64,000 bases of DNA, taken from contig NZ_JAAAFX010000009.1 of NCBI RefSeq assembly GCF_019352895.1, positions 514,764-578,763 on the forward strand, in the 5' to 3' direction. A program made the position numbers and the translations under genes. The notes beneath the pieces were generated by a model. That model had not been told where the DNA came from. It saw only the letters and a program-made list of their open reading frames with translations, and did no database searches. Source of the DNA: Variovorax boronicumulans (GTDB lineage: Bacteria; Pseudomonadota; Gammaproteobacteria; Burkholderiales; Burkholderiaceae_C). This document shows positions 35,904 through 45,006 of this stretch, piece after piece (the first letter of the stretch is position 1; every line of letters begins with the position of its first letter).

Positions 35904-37241
35904 TCAGCGCGCTGGTTGCTGCGCGGGGTGTGGCGGGCGCTGCAAGCCCAGGTGTTCGCGCAGCGTGCGGCCTTCGTAGGCGGTGCGCACGCGGCCGCGC
36001 GCCTGCAGCAGCGGCACCACCTGGTCGACGAAGTCCTCCAGCCCGTCGGGCAGCGAGGGGGCCATCAGGATGAAGCCGTCGGCGGCGCCTTCATCGACCC
36101 AGTGCGCGAGCGCATCGGCCACCTGCTGCGGCGTGCCGATGAAGTCCGACAGGTCCATCGAACCGGTGAGCATCGAGTAGAGCGCGCGCAGCGTCGGATT
36201 CTGCTGCGTGACCAGCGTGCGGAAGCGCCGGAAGTCCGCCCGCGCATTCGGCGCTTCGTGCAGACCCAGGTCGACCGCGCGGGCATCGAGCGTGGCGTCG
36301 CCGAAGTCGTGGCCGCCGAAGTAGTCCGACAGGAACTGCAGGGCCTGCTCGCGCGTGATCAACGCTTCCAGCGCGGCCAGCTTGTCGAGCGCGGCCTGTC
36401 GCGTGGGGGCGAGGATCGGCGAGATGCCCTGCAGCACGCGCACCTGCGACGGGTCGCGCCCGGCCTCGGCCACCTTCTGCTTGAACGCGCGGTAGAAAGC
36501 CTGGCCCGCCTCGAGGTTCTTCTGGATCACGAAGATCACCTCGGCCGCGCCCGCCGCGAAGGCCTGGCCGTCGTCCGACGACCCCGCCTGCACCCGCACC
36601 GGTTGACCCTGGGGTGAGCGCGCGATGTTGAGCGGCCCTTCCACCGCGAAGAACTCGCCCTTGTGCGCGATGCGGTGCAGCTTGTCCGCGTCGAAGAAAC
36701 ACCCGCTGGCCTTGTCGCGCACGAAGGCATCGTCCTCCCACGAGTCCCACAGGCCGCGCACCACCTGCACGAACTCGGCCGCGCGGCGGTAGCGCAGGCT
36801 CAACTCCAGGTGGTCGGTGCCGTTGAAGTTGCGCGCGGTGCTGCCCGACAGGTCGCGCGTGGTGACGATGTTCCAGCCCGCGCGCCCGGCGCTGATGTGG
36901 TCGGCCGACATGAACTGCCGCGCCAGGTTGAAGGGCTCGCTGTAGGAGGTCGAGGCCGTCGCCACCAGCCCGATGCGCTCGCTGGCGCCGGCCAGCGCCG
37001 AGATCAGCGTGATCGGCTCGAAGCGGTTCAGGATGTTCGGATGCGAGGCCTCGTTGACGGCCAGGCTGTCGGCCAGGAAGGCCATGTCGAAGAAACCGCG
37101 CTCGGCCGTGCGCACCAGCCGGCGGTAGAAGTCGAGGTCGATGCTGGCGTCGGCCTGGGCCGCGGGTTGCCGCCAGGAAGCGATGTGCATGCCGGTGCCC
37201 ACGAGGTAGGCGGCCAGCGCGATGCGGGACGGTGAAGACAT
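35904..37241 (-). CDS. NtaA/SnaA/DszA-type FMN-dependent monooxygenase 2
   Basis: A 445-residue LLM monooxygenase in the same group as the gene at 28000 but clearly diverged. Marks: AFLADSLAVNEASHPNILN, VATASTSYSEPFNLARQFMS, AGRAGWNIVTTRDLSGSTAR, RGLWDSWEDDAFVRDKASG. It follows the DszC/SfnB-like gene by 31 bp, forming metQ, flavoprotein, monooxygenase in one direction. Probably oxygenates a sulfur (or nitrogen) compound with reduced FMN from elsewhere. No flavin reductase gene is seen in the window. Confidence 0.9.
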   Translation of the reverse strand: MSSPSRIALAAYLVGTGMHIASWRQPAAQADASIDLDFYRRLVRTAERGFFDMAFLADSLAVNEASHPNILNRFEPITLISALAGASERIGLVATASTSYSEPFNLARQFMSADHISAGRAGWNIVTTRDLSGSTARNFNGTDHLELSLRYRRAAEFVQVVRGLWDSWEDDAFVRDKASGCFFDADKLHRIAHKGEFFAVEGPLNIARSPQGQPVRVQAGSSDDGQAFAAGAAEVIFVIQKNLEAGQAFYRAFKQKVAEAGRDPSQVRVLQGISPILAPTRQAALDKLAALEALITREQALQFLSDYFGGHDFGDATLDARAVDLGLHEAPNARADFRRFRTLVTQQNPTLRALYSMLTGSMDLSDFIGTPQQVADALAHWVDEGAADGFILMAPSLPDGLEDFVDQVVPLLQARGRVRTAYEGRTLREHLGLQRPPHPAQQPAR

Positions 37242-37272
37242 GAGGGACGGGAAGGGAATGAAGAAATGGCGC

Positions 37273-38445
37273 TCAGGTGTAAGGCAGCACGCGCGGGTGC
37301 CGGCCGTTCAGCGCGTACTCGCCGACCTCCAGCACCTTGTAGGCGATGGGGTCGTGCAGGCTGTGGATGCGCAGGTCGCGCCAGAAGCGATCGAACAGGT
37401 GGCGGTTGGCGGTGGCGCGTGCGCCGGTGGTGTCGAAGATGCGGGTCGTCACGTCGAGCCCGGTGCGGATCGCATGGGTGCGCGCCGCCGCCACGTCGAT
37501 GGCCGCCTCGCCGCGCTGCGCGGGCGTCCAGTGCGCGGGGCCGGCATCGATCAGCGCCTGCACCTTGCCGGCGGCGCGGTCGGTGAAGGCGATGGCGGCT
37601 TCGAGCGCGATCCACAGTTCTCCGAACTGCGAGATCACCAGCGGGTCCTGTGCGGCGGTCTCGGCCATGGAAAGGTGCCAGGGGCGGGTGGTGGTCTGCA
37701 CGTAGGCGCGCGCGGCGCGCAGGGCGCCCTGTGCGAAGCCGACGTAGAAGTTGGCGAACATCGAGTGCACGAGCGGCGTGCGCAGGCCGGCGCCGAAGTC
37801 ACTGTCGTCGTAGACCGTCACCGGACCGACCTCGTGCGCCTGCGCCACCACGTCGGCGAGGGTGAAGCTGCCGCTTTCGGTGCGCCCCAGGCCCAGGTGG
37901 TCCCAGTCCTCGCCGAAGGAGATACCCGTGCGGTCGGCCGGCAGCCAGGCCGTGAACGTCTGGCCGTCGGCGCTGCGGCCGTAGGCCACGATCCGGTCGG
38001 CAAAGCGCGCGCCGGTGCAGAAGGTCTTGCGGCCGTTGAGCCGCCAGTGGCCGTCGGGCGTCGGCACGAAGGCGATGTCGTCGTCGCGCGAGTTGGCCAG
38101 GCCGGCCACCCACAGCTTGCGCTCGACGATCTCGCGGGCGCGGTCGGCGTGGCGCATGTTGGCGGTGCTGACCAGGTGGTAGCCCAGCAGCACGCCCAGC
38201 GAGCCATCGGCCGCGCAGATTTCACGCACCACCGCCAGCGCGGTGAGCCAGCGCGCGCCCGCGCCGCCGAATTCGCGTGGAATCAGCAGCGTGCTGAAGC
38301 CCCGCTCCTTGAGCAGCGCGATCTCCGCGAGCGGCGGGGTGCCGGCACGTTCGCGCGCCACCACCGTGGCCGCGAGTTCGGCGCCGAGCGCGCGGGCACG
38401 CGCCACCCAGGCATCGTGGTCCGGAAATTCCGAGGAAGATGTCAT
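37273..38445 (-). CDS. Acyl-CoA dehydrogenase-fold flavoprotein, DszC/SfnB-like
   Basis: A 390-residue ACAD-fold protein. It opens with a helical domain (LAEIALLKERGFSTLLIPRE, FGGAGARW), then a beta domain (FVPTPDGHWRLNGRKTFCTG) and a C-terminal helical domain (LRIHSLHDPIAYKVLEVGEY). The R-I-H-S-L-H-D-P ending is that of the DszC/SfnB/TdsC monooxygenase branch rather than true acyl-CoA dehydrogenases. It would oxidise a thioether, sulfoxide or sulfone using reduced flavin. It lies 13 bp after metQ and before the DszA-type gene, a pairing like dszC-dszA. Confidence 0.87.
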   Translation of the reverse strand: MTSSSEFPDHDAWVARARALGAELAATVVARERAGTPPLAEIALLKERGFSTLLIPREFGGAGARWLTALAVVREICAADGSLGVLLGYHLVSTANMRHADRAREIVERKLWVAGLANSRDDDIAFVPTPDGHWRLNGRKTFCTGARFADRIVAYGRSADGQTFTAWLPADRTGISFGEDWDHLGLGRTESGSFTLADVVAQAHEVGPVTVYDDSDFGAGLRTPLVHSMFANFYVGFAQGALRAARAYVQTTTRPWHLSMAETAAQDPLVISQFGELWIALEAAIAFTDRAAGKVQALIDAGPAHWTPAQRGEAAIDVAAARTHAIRTGLDVTTRIFDTTGARATANRHLFDRFWRDLRIHSLHDPIAYKVLEVGEYALNGRHPRVLPYT

Positions 38446-38458
38446 AAACCGCCCGGAC

Positions 38459-39262
38459 TCAGAAGGCCGGCAGCAACGTGCCCTTGAACTTGGTCTCCAG
38501 CAATTGGCGCACCTCGTCCGAGTGGAAGGCGCGCACCAGCTTCGGCACCCAGGGCTGGTTGCGGTTCTTTTCCTGCACCGCGATCACGTTGGCATAGGGG
38601 CCGCCGGGCGGCTCGGCCGCGATGGCGTCGCGCGCCACCATCAGGCCTGCCTGCGAGGCCTGTGCGGTGATGACCGCGCCGGCGTCCACGTCGGCCAGCG
38701 AGCGCGCGAGGATCAGCGAGTCGATCTCCTTGATCTGCACCTTCTTCGGGTTCTCGACCACGTCCAGCAGCGTGGCGTTGTCGCCCTTGCTCACGTCCAG
38801 CGTGGGCCGCAGCTTGATCACGCCGTAGTGCTGCAGGATCAGCAGCGCGCGGTTGCGGTTGGTGTCGTCGCCGGGGATGCCGATCACGGCTTTTTCGGGC
38901 AGGCTCGCGAGCGACTTGTAGCGCGTCGAGTAGATGCCCAGCGGCGCGCTCAGGGTCTTGGCCACGGGCACCAGCTTGTAGCCGAAGTCCTTGATCTGTC
39001 CGTTCAGGTAGGGCTGGTGCTGGAAGGCGTTGGCATCGATGTCGCCGTCGTTGAGCGGGCCGTTGGCATTGATGTGACCGCTGAAGACGACGGGTGTGAT
39101 CTTCAGCCCTTCGCGCGCCGCGGCCTTCTGCACGGCCTGCACCACGTCCTCCATCACGCCACCGCTGATGCCCAGCTTGAGGGTGGTCTTGTCCTGTGCG
39201 TGGGCGGCATGCGCCAAAGAAAAAGCGGCCACGCAGGCCGCCAGCAGATGTGCGAGTTTCAT
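38459..39262 (-). CDS. metQ: MetQ-type substrate-binding protein (NlpA family)
   Basis: A 267-residue NlpA/MetQ receptor. The signal peptide is at about 1-22 (LLAACVAAFSLAHAAHAQ) without a proper lipobox before mature start, so it is probably periplasmic and soluble rather than lipid-anchored. Family marks: LKLGISGGVMEDVVQAV, NDGDIDANAFQHQPYLN, IGIPGDDTNRNRALLILQHY. It is divergent from metN and co-directional with the flavoproteins. Ligand may be methionine or another sulfur compound. Confidence 0.9.
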   Translation of the reverse strand: MKLAHLLAACVAAFSLAHAAHAQDKTTLKLGISGGVMEDVVQAVQKAAAREGLKITPVVFSGHINANGPLNDGDIDANAFQHQPYLNGQIKDFGYKLVPVAKTLSAPLGIYSTRYKSLASLPEKAVIGIPGDDTNRNRALLILQHYGVIKLRPTLDVSKGDNATLLDVVENPKKVQIKEIDSLILARSLADVDAGAVITAQASQAGLMVARDAIAAEPPGGPYANVIAVQEKNRNQPWVPKLVRAFHSDEVRQLLETKFKGTLLPAF

Positions 39263-39441
39263 AGCGCTCGAGAGTCCTGGGGAATGGAGAGAGGGGCACC
39301 AATCTAAAGCCGGTGCTGCCTGATGGCATCGACGCATTTCGGCTTTGCATATGCGCGAAAACGATTTGGACGCGGACGCCGGCGCCCCTACGATCCGTAC
39401 CCTTTGGCCCGATCCCGGCTTGGCGGAAGGCGCCGCATCGC

Positions 39442-40572
39442 ATGACAGACCTGTCGGACATTCACCGGGTGGCCACGCCATCCTCCTCGCTCCCGCCCGC
39501 ACCCCCGCCGCCGGCCCCGCTGGTGTTCGAGCAGCTCGCCAAGCACTACCAGGCCGGCAGCGGCACGGTCACCGCGCTGCAGGACATCGACCTGCGTGTC
39601 GCGCCCGGCGAGGTGTTCGGCATCATCGGGCGCAGCGGCGCGGGCAAGTCGACGCTGCTGCGCACCATCAACCGGCTGGAGCGCCCGAGCGCGGGCCGCG
39701 TGTGGGTGCAGGGCATCGACGTGAACACGCTGGCCGAGCGCGAGCTGGTGCAGCTGCGCCGGCGCACCGGCATGATCTTCCAGCACTTCAACCTGTTGTC
39801 TTCCAAGACGGTGTGGCAGAACGTGGCCCTGCCGCTGCAGGTGGCGAAGCTGCCGCCGCCGCAAGTGGCCGAGAAGGTCGAGCGCCTGCTTGAGCTGGTC
39901 GGCCTGGCCGACAAGAAGGACGTGTATCCCGGCAAGCTCTCGGGCGGGCAGAAGCAGCGCGTGGGCATCGCACGGGCGCTGGTGCACGACCCCGAGCTGC
40001 TGCTGTGCGACGAGGCCACCTCCGCGCTCGACCCCGAGACCACGCAATCGATCCTCGCGCTGCTGCGCGACATCAACCGGCGACTGCGCCTGACCATCGT
40101 GCTCATCACCCACGAGATGGCCGTGATCCGCGAGATCTGCGACCGCGTGGCCGTGCTCGAGAAGGGCAGGGTGGTGGAGCTGGGCGAGGTGTGGCGGGTG
40201 TTCGGCGACCCGCGCAGCGAGGCCACGCTCGCGCTGCTGCGCCCGTTGCTGCACGACGTGCCGCAGGAGCTGCTCGAAGGCCTTGAAAGGCCCGACGACG
40301 CGGCACCGCTGCCGCCTGCACGCAGCCTGTTGCTGGCCTTGAACTTCACCGGCGAATCGCGGCAGGACCCCGACCTGGGAAGGCTCGCGCAGGTACTCCA
40401 GGGTGGCGTGCGGCTGCTGCACGGCGGCATCGACCGCATCCAGTCGCGGCCACAAGGCCGGCTGCTGGTGGCCGTGACCACGGCCCTGCCCGACATCGCG
40501 GCCGTGCGCGCAGCCATCGCCGGCCTGGCGGACCGCATCGACATCCTGGGAGTGCGCCATGACGCTGCTTGA
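39442..40572 (+). CDS. metN: Methionine-type ABC transporter ATPase MetN
   Basis: A 376-residue MetN. After a Pro-rich tail of about 30 residues come Walker [11 protein letters not shown]-loop [14 protein letters not shown], signature LSGGQKQR, Walker [15 protein letters not shown] and switch ITHEMAVI. The C-terminal NIL regulatory domain ([33 protein letters not shown]) is present, the site where methionine inhibits transport in the family. ATG 39442 chosen by family start; the longer frame is non-coding. It overlaps metI by 14 bp. Divergent from metQ across 179 bp. Confidence 0.92.
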   Translation: MTDLSDIHRVATPSSSLPPAPPPPAPLVFEQLAKHYQAGSGTVTALQDIDLRVAPGEVFGIIGRSGAGKSTLLRTINRLERPSAGRVWVQGIDVNTLAERELVQLRRRTGMIFQHFNLLSSKTVWQNVALPLQVAKLPPPQVAEKVERLLELVGLADKKDVYPGKLSGGQKQRVGIARALVHDPELLLCDEATSALDPETTQSILALLRDINRRLRLTIVLITHEMAVIREICDRVAVLEKGRVVELGEVWRVFGDPRSEATLALLRPLLHDVPQELLEGLERPDDAAPLPPARSLLLALNFTGESRQDPDLGRLAQVLQGGVRLLHGGIDRIQSRPQGRLLVAVTTALPDIAAVRAAIAGLADRIDILGVRHDAA

Positions 40573-41203
40573 CCTGTTCATCGCCGCCATCGGCGAGACC
40601 TTGACCATGGTCTCGGTCTCGGCCCTCATCGTGCTGCTGATCGGCCTGCCGGTGGCCGTGCTGCTGGTGACCACCGCGCCCGGCGGCATCTACGAGGCCG
40701 CGCGCCTGAACCGTGTGCTCGGCGCGGTGATCAACATGTTCCGCTCCACCCCCTTCATCATCCTGATGGTGGCGCTGATTCCGTTCACGCGCTTCCTGAT
40801 GGGCACCACCATCGGCGTGTGGGCGGCGGCGGTGCCGCTCACGGTGGCCTCGGCGCCGTTCTTCGCGCGGGTGTCGGAAGTGAGCCTGCGCAGCGTCGAC
40901 CAGGGCCTGGTGGAAGCGGCGCAGGCCATGGGCTGCCACCGCCGCGACATCGTGCGCCACGTGTTGCTGCCCGAGGCGCTGCCGGGGCTGATCGCGGGCT
41001 TCACGCTCACCGTGGTGGCCATGATCGGCTCCTCGGCCATGGCCGGCGCGCTGGGTGCGGGCGGGCTGGGCGACCTGGCGATCCGCTATGGCTACCAGCG
41101 CTTCGACACCAGCGTGATGCTGATGGTCATCGCCTTGCTCATCCTGCTGGTCACGCTGGTGCAGTTCGTGGGCGAGCGGTTGGCGCGGCGGCTGACGCGC
41201 TGA
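40559..41203 (+). CDS. metI: Methionine-type ABC transporter permease MetI
   Basis: A 214-residue permease with five helices, normal for MetI. Marks: [40 protein letters not shown] and the EAA loop [20 protein letters not shown], then [20 protein letters not shown]. The start lies in the 3' end of metN. It ends 27 bp before the convergent LuxR gene. Confidence 0.93.
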   Translation: MTLLDLFIAAIGETLTMVSVSALIVLLIGLPVAVLLVTTAPGGIYEAARLNRVLGAVINMFRSTPFIILMVALIPFTRFLMGTTIGVWAAAVPLTVASAPFFARVSEVSLRSVDQGLVEAAQAMGCHRRDIVRHVLLPEALPGLIAGFTLTVVAMIGSSAMAGALGAGGLGDLAIRYGYQRFDTSVMLMVIALLILLVTLVQFVGERLARRLTR

Positions 41204-41229
41204 GCGCCATGTGCCGCAGCGCAGCCGGG

Positions 41230-42516
41230 TCAGGGCGTGCCTGAAGCGCGGTTGCGAGATGCGACCCGGCAGGGCGAAGCCGCTTCGCCCAGGGGAGCGT
41301 CGGCTTCGGCGTCCAGCCTTGCGGGCAGGCCCATCAGGGTGCGGATGAGATCGGCCTGCCGGGTGGCTCCCATCTTCAGCATGGCGCGCTGGATGTGCGT
41401 GCGGACCGTCGACAGGGCGACACCGGTTCGCGCCGCAATGTCCCCGGCGTTGGCGCCGGCCGCGATCTGGGCCGCGACGCGCCCCTCCGCGGGGGTGAGG
41501 TCGAAGCACTCGGAAATGATCTGCGGGTCGAAGGAGGCTTGCGCGGCGGCCGGATCGTGCAGGATCACCAGCGCCCGCTCGGCCATGCCGAACGCCCCCA
41601 TCGATGCCGAAGGCCGCAACGCGCTGATCAAGGCCAGCAAGGGCACCCCTGTGCCTCTGGGAATCGAGATCACCGATCGCGCCGGAGCCTGGGTCGTCCG
41701 CCGGGCCGTGTCGTGGAGCCCGAGACCGCGCAGGGCCAGCGTCAGCGCGGTGTCGGCCCGGTCATCGCGGATGGCGAGCACGCCGCCTCGTTCGAAGACG
41801 GCATCGCTGTCTTTCATCGCCCGCTCGGCGGCCTCGTTGCGATACCAGATGCCGCGTGCCTCGTCGACGATCAGCATCGCGTACGCGAATCTTGCAAGAA
41901 GCTGGCGCGCCATGCCCAGCTCGACGTAGCTCTCGCGCAGAAACACGAAGTTCCGCAAGGCCTCGGTCAGGTGATGCTTGACCTGCTCCAGCAGCGGCAT
42001 CTCCGCCGCACCGATCGGCTCATGGCCACTGCCTCGCATCGCACCGAACAGGAAGATGAAGTCGTCGCTCTCCACCAGCTTGGTCGCCGACAGGTAGCGC
42101 CCGCCGTGCGGGATCAGGAAGTCTTGATAGAAGGGGCTTTGCGCAACATAGGCCGCATCGAAATGCTCGTGGCAGTGCATCCAAGCCGCTGCAGGCGTGG
42201 CCAGTGTCGGTGCGATGCGCGGATTGGTCGCATGGAACAGCCGCAGGTAGTCCAGCGCAGCCGTGGATCGGCCGGCTCCCCCTTCCTCGGTGAAGATCAG
42301 GCGGCCGTTGTGCTTGTCGATGCCGACGATCTGCGCGCCCCACAGGTCCAGCAGCGCCGCGAGCCGGTCGAGCGGCTGCTGCCAGGGCAGCCGTCCTGCA
42401 GCGGCGGCGTAGATGTCGGATATCGCACCCTCCATGGCAAGGGTGTCCGACGGGTTCGCGCCGGCGGACGCTTCCAGCGCGGCAGCGGCGAAAATCTCGG
42501 GCGTTGTGTCGGGCAT
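41230..42516 (-). CDS. LuxR-family regulator 1, paralogue flanking the lipoprotein
   Basis: A 428-residue regulator. The C-terminal LuxR HTH is clear (FDLTPAEGRVAAQIAAGANA, GVALSTVRTHIQRAMLKMGA). The long N-terminal part has no known sensor signature that I can name; it aligns with the regulator at 45007 throughout (for example FYQDFLIPHGGRYL against FHQEFLIPHGGGAM, and LVEQVKHHL-type helices). ATG 42516 has GAGGA about ten bases upstream and matches the conserved start; an ATG at 42594 adds 26 residues. Same direction as, and 158 bp downstream of, the lipoprotein gene, behind its terminator. Confidence 0.85.
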   Translation of the reverse strand: MPDTTPEIFAAAALEASAGANPSDTLAMEGAISDIYAAAAGRLPWQQPLDRLAALLDLWGAQIVGIDKHNGRLIFTEEGGAGRSTAALDYLRLFHATNPRIAPTLATPAAAWMHCHEHFDAAYVAQSPFYQDFLIPHGGRYLSATKLVESDDFIFLFGAMRGSGHEPIGAAEMPLLEQVKHHLTEALRNFVFLRESYVELGMARQLLARFAYAMLIVDEARGIWYRNEAAERAMKDSDAVFERGGVLAIRDDRADTALTLALRGLGLHDTARRTTQAPARSVISIPRGTGVPLLALISALRPSASMGAFGMAERALVILHDPAAAQASFDPQIISECFDLTPAEGRVAAQIAAGANAGDIAARTGVALSTVRTHIQRAMLKMGATRQADLIRTLMGLPARLDAEADAPLGEAASPCRVASRNRASGTP

Positions 42517-42609
42517 AGCGGTCCTCGGATCCACCTCGGGTTGCCTCGGGCGTGATTCTGTCCCCGTGCCGGCACGCATGGAAGCCATCGGCACAGCGCG
42601 AACCTTTCC

Positions 42610-42644
42610 GCCAAGAAAAGACCGCCACGCGGTGCGTGGCGGTC
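42610..42644 (-). terminator. Intrinsic terminator of the lipoprotein gene
   Basis: On the minus strand a perfect 11-bp stem GACCGCCACGC/GCGTGGCGGTC (42620-42644, loop of three) is followed by CTTTTCTTGG. It lies 30 bp past the stop at 42674, so it should end lipoprotein transcription and leave the downstream LuxR gene with its own promoter. Confidence 0.75.
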
Positions 42645-42673
42645 GGCTGTGGGCGCGAAGAGGACGCAGCGCC

Positions 42674-44794
42674 TCAGTTGAAGCCCTCGGTCTGGTCCTT
42701 GTACGAGCCGTCGAGCATCTTGTAGCGCCACTGCAGCGTGCGTGACACGAACTTCGAGGTGGTCAGCGCGGGGAAGGTGCCGCCCACCGCCGTCACCGAC
42801 TGGCTGCTCGCACCCTTGGCCACCGGCGTCGAGGCAGAGTTCACCGTGCGCGCGTCGGCGAAGCTGTAGACGTTGACCGATTCGATGCGTTCCGCATACG
42901 GGTTGATCAGCCATTCGAGCGTCAGCGCCAAGGCCTCCGGCGCACCGTTGCTCGCCAGCGCCCGGGTGCTGTCCGGGATGGTGTGCCATTGCTGCGTGGC
43001 CGCGTAGGCGGCCGGCACCACCGGCGTCACCATGCGCAGGGCGAAGCTCAGCGCGGGCGTCGGGTTGGTCGGGGTCGCAGGGTTGGCGTCGGCGGCGGTG
43101 AACAGCTCGAACTCGTAGCGCGACCAGCCCGGCACCTTGCTCAGGTCGAAGCGCCAGTCCGCGCTCGGCGTCTCGCCATACATGGACGGGTGCGCCCAGC
43201 TGGCGAAGCCCGGCGTGGCCTGCGCGATCGAGGGGTTCGCCCGCAAGGCGAAGGCATCCGGGCTGGTGATGTCGCGGCTGCGTTGCAGGTTGAAGATGTT
43301 GGTGGAGTTCGGCACGAACTGCTGCGCGCCGGCCGGGATCGTGCCCGAGGCATTGAGGATCGACATCCAGCTCTGCGGCAGGTCGCCGGGATCGGCGAAC
43401 ACCAGGCCGGCGGTGGGCAGGCCCGGGCCCTTGACGCGCGCATAGCGCAGGTTGGGCAGGCTCGGACCGTAGCCGGTGCGGGCCACGAAGATCTCCAGCC
43501 CGGTCTGGTAGCGCGAGGGGCCGGTGTTGTATTGCTCCTGGAAGGCTGCGGGCAGCAGTTGCTCCTGGCGCCGGATGGAGGCGCGCACGTAGGCGTTCAC
43601 CGTGCGCTGGTTGCCGTACAGCCACCAGTTCGTGTTGCGCGCCGCGGTGGCGGTGTTCTCGAACTTCTTCACCACCAGGATGCGGTTGTCCGGCACGCCG
43701 TTCTTGTCGGTGAAGCGCAGGTTCACGACGGCCTCGTCGCGACCGTTCTGCTGCGTCGTGTAGCGCAGCATCTCGGGGCGGTTGAATCGGGCACCGTCCA
43801 TGTCGGCCGAGGCGATCAGGCCACCGAAGGCGCCCGAAGCGTTGAGGCCGCTGTGCAGGTAGCTCGCGTTGCCGGTCTGGGCGCCGGGCGCATCGTCGAC
43901 CACCAGGCCGTCGCACGCGGGCGAGGCCGTGCGCGATGCCGACGGCACGGCAAAGCAGCCCGTGAAGCCGGTCTGCAGAAAGTCGAGTTCGGTCACCGAG
44001 AAGTCGCCTGCCGCCGAGGTCGCCACGGTGGCCGGTGTGGTGGTGCCCGCATCGGCCAGCGGCACCGGCGGTGCATCGGGATTGAGCGTGTTCGACAGCA
44101 CGGGCGAGCCGTTCTCGAAGCTCACGCGCACCTGGTCGAGCATCTTGTCGGCGCCCGTGTTGGAGCCGCCCACGAAGGGGGTGGAGATCGGGTCGAAGGT
44201 CGCCGGATCGAGGCCGACGCTGGTGAGCACGGCGGCCAGTTGCCTGGCGACGTTGGCACGCACCGCCTGCAGCGCGGTGGCGTCGATCGCGGCCAGCGAG
44301 GCCGGGTTGTTCACGAGGGAGAGCGGGTCCTTGTTGGGCGCCAGCTGCGCCGCGATGGCGGTGGTCAGCGGGCTGATGTTGGCGGTGGCCCTGGCGCCTG
44401 CCGTGGGCAGCGCCGTCACCAGGCTGACCATGGGATTGCGCAGGCCGGAGGGGTCGGTCGCCAGCAGCACGAGCGGTGGCGCCGCTGTGCTCTTCAGCTC
44501 GCAGGAGAAGGCGCCCTTGTCATTGGCCAGCAGCGGGGTCACGGTGCAACTGTCGGCACCGGTCCGGTCGAGGATGCGGACCGCGGCCCCGGCGAGCGCA
44601 GCGCCCGTCGCGACCGTGCCGTCGATCGACGCGGGCGCGTGTGTGGCAATCGGGTCCGGTGCAGGCGTCGGCGCCGTGGCGACCGGTTGCCCGCTGCCAC
44701 CACTGCCGCCGCCGCACGCCGTCAATGCCAGCAGCGCCGTCACGCTCGCCGCAGCGATGCCCGAGCGGGCAAAGAAATCAGTCGACCATGTCAT
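42674..44794 (-). CDS. Large predicted lipoprotein, 706 aa, unknown function
   Basis: A lipoprotein signal with lipobox LTAC at about 24-27 (ASVTALLALTACGGGSGGSG) is followed by a Pro/Thr linker, then a carboxypeptidase-regulatory-like beta domain (SIDGTVATGAALAGAAVRIL) and a helical segment seen in many Burkholderiales surface lipoproteins (ISPLTTAIAAQLAPNKDP). The remaining 450 residues are beta-rich with no recognised catalytic motif. ATG 44794 has an excellent GGAGGGG upstream. Located between two paralogous LuxR regulators, which probably control it. Likely exposed on the outer membrane. Confidence 0.8.
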   Translation of the reverse strand: MTWSTDFFARSGIAAASVTALLALTACGGGSGGSGQPVATAPTPAPDPIATHAPASIDGTVATGAALAGAAVRILDRTGADSCTVTPLLANDKGAFSCELKSTAAPPLVLLATDPSGLRNPMVSLVTALPTAGARATANISPLTTAIAAQLAPNKDPLSLVNNPASLAAIDATALQAVRANVARQLAAVLTSVGLDPATFDPISTPFVGGSNTGADKMLDQVRVSFENGSPVLSNTLNPDAPPVPLADAGTTTPATVATSAAGDFSVTELDFLQTGFTGCFAVPSASRTASPACDGLVVDDAPGAQTGNASYLHSGLNASGAFGGLIASADMDGARFNRPEMLRYTTQQNGRDEAVVNLRFTDKNGVPDNRILVVKKFENTATAARNTNWWLYGNQRTVNAYVRASIRRQEQLLPAAFQEQYNTGPSRYQTGLEIFVARTGYGPSLPNLRYARVKGPGLPTAGLVFADPGDLPQSWMSILNASGTIPAGAQQFVPNSTNIFNLQRSRDITSPDAFALRANPSIAQATPGFASWAHPSMYGETPSADWRFDLSKVPGWSRYEFELFTAADANPATPTNPTPALSFALRMVTPVVPAAYAATQQWHTIPDSTRALASNGAPEALALTLEWLINPYAERIESVNVYSFADARTVNSASTPVAKGASSQSVTAVGGTFPALTTSKFVSRTLQWRYKMLDGSYKDQTEGFN

Positions 44795-45006
44795 GTGAAC
44801 CCCTCCAGTTCTGGCTTGAAACGAGAGTCTTTCATGAACTCCCTCCGCGTCGAGTGTTGGCAGGGAGGGCCGTTCGCGCATCATTCATTTGTATGACGCC
44901 GGGCGCTGCGCGGTCCGCACACAATGCCTGCACCCGCAGGTGCGGCCAGGGAAGCGCACGGGCCTCACCTGTTCATGGGATGGCAGCCCCGAGCGGCCTC
45001 GATAGC

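Noticed and set aside
39263-39441. SAM riboswitch or other RNA leader between metQ and metN
   Set aside because: No SAM-I/II core or stem arrangement could be recognised in 179 bp; the start-proximal sequence is ordinary.
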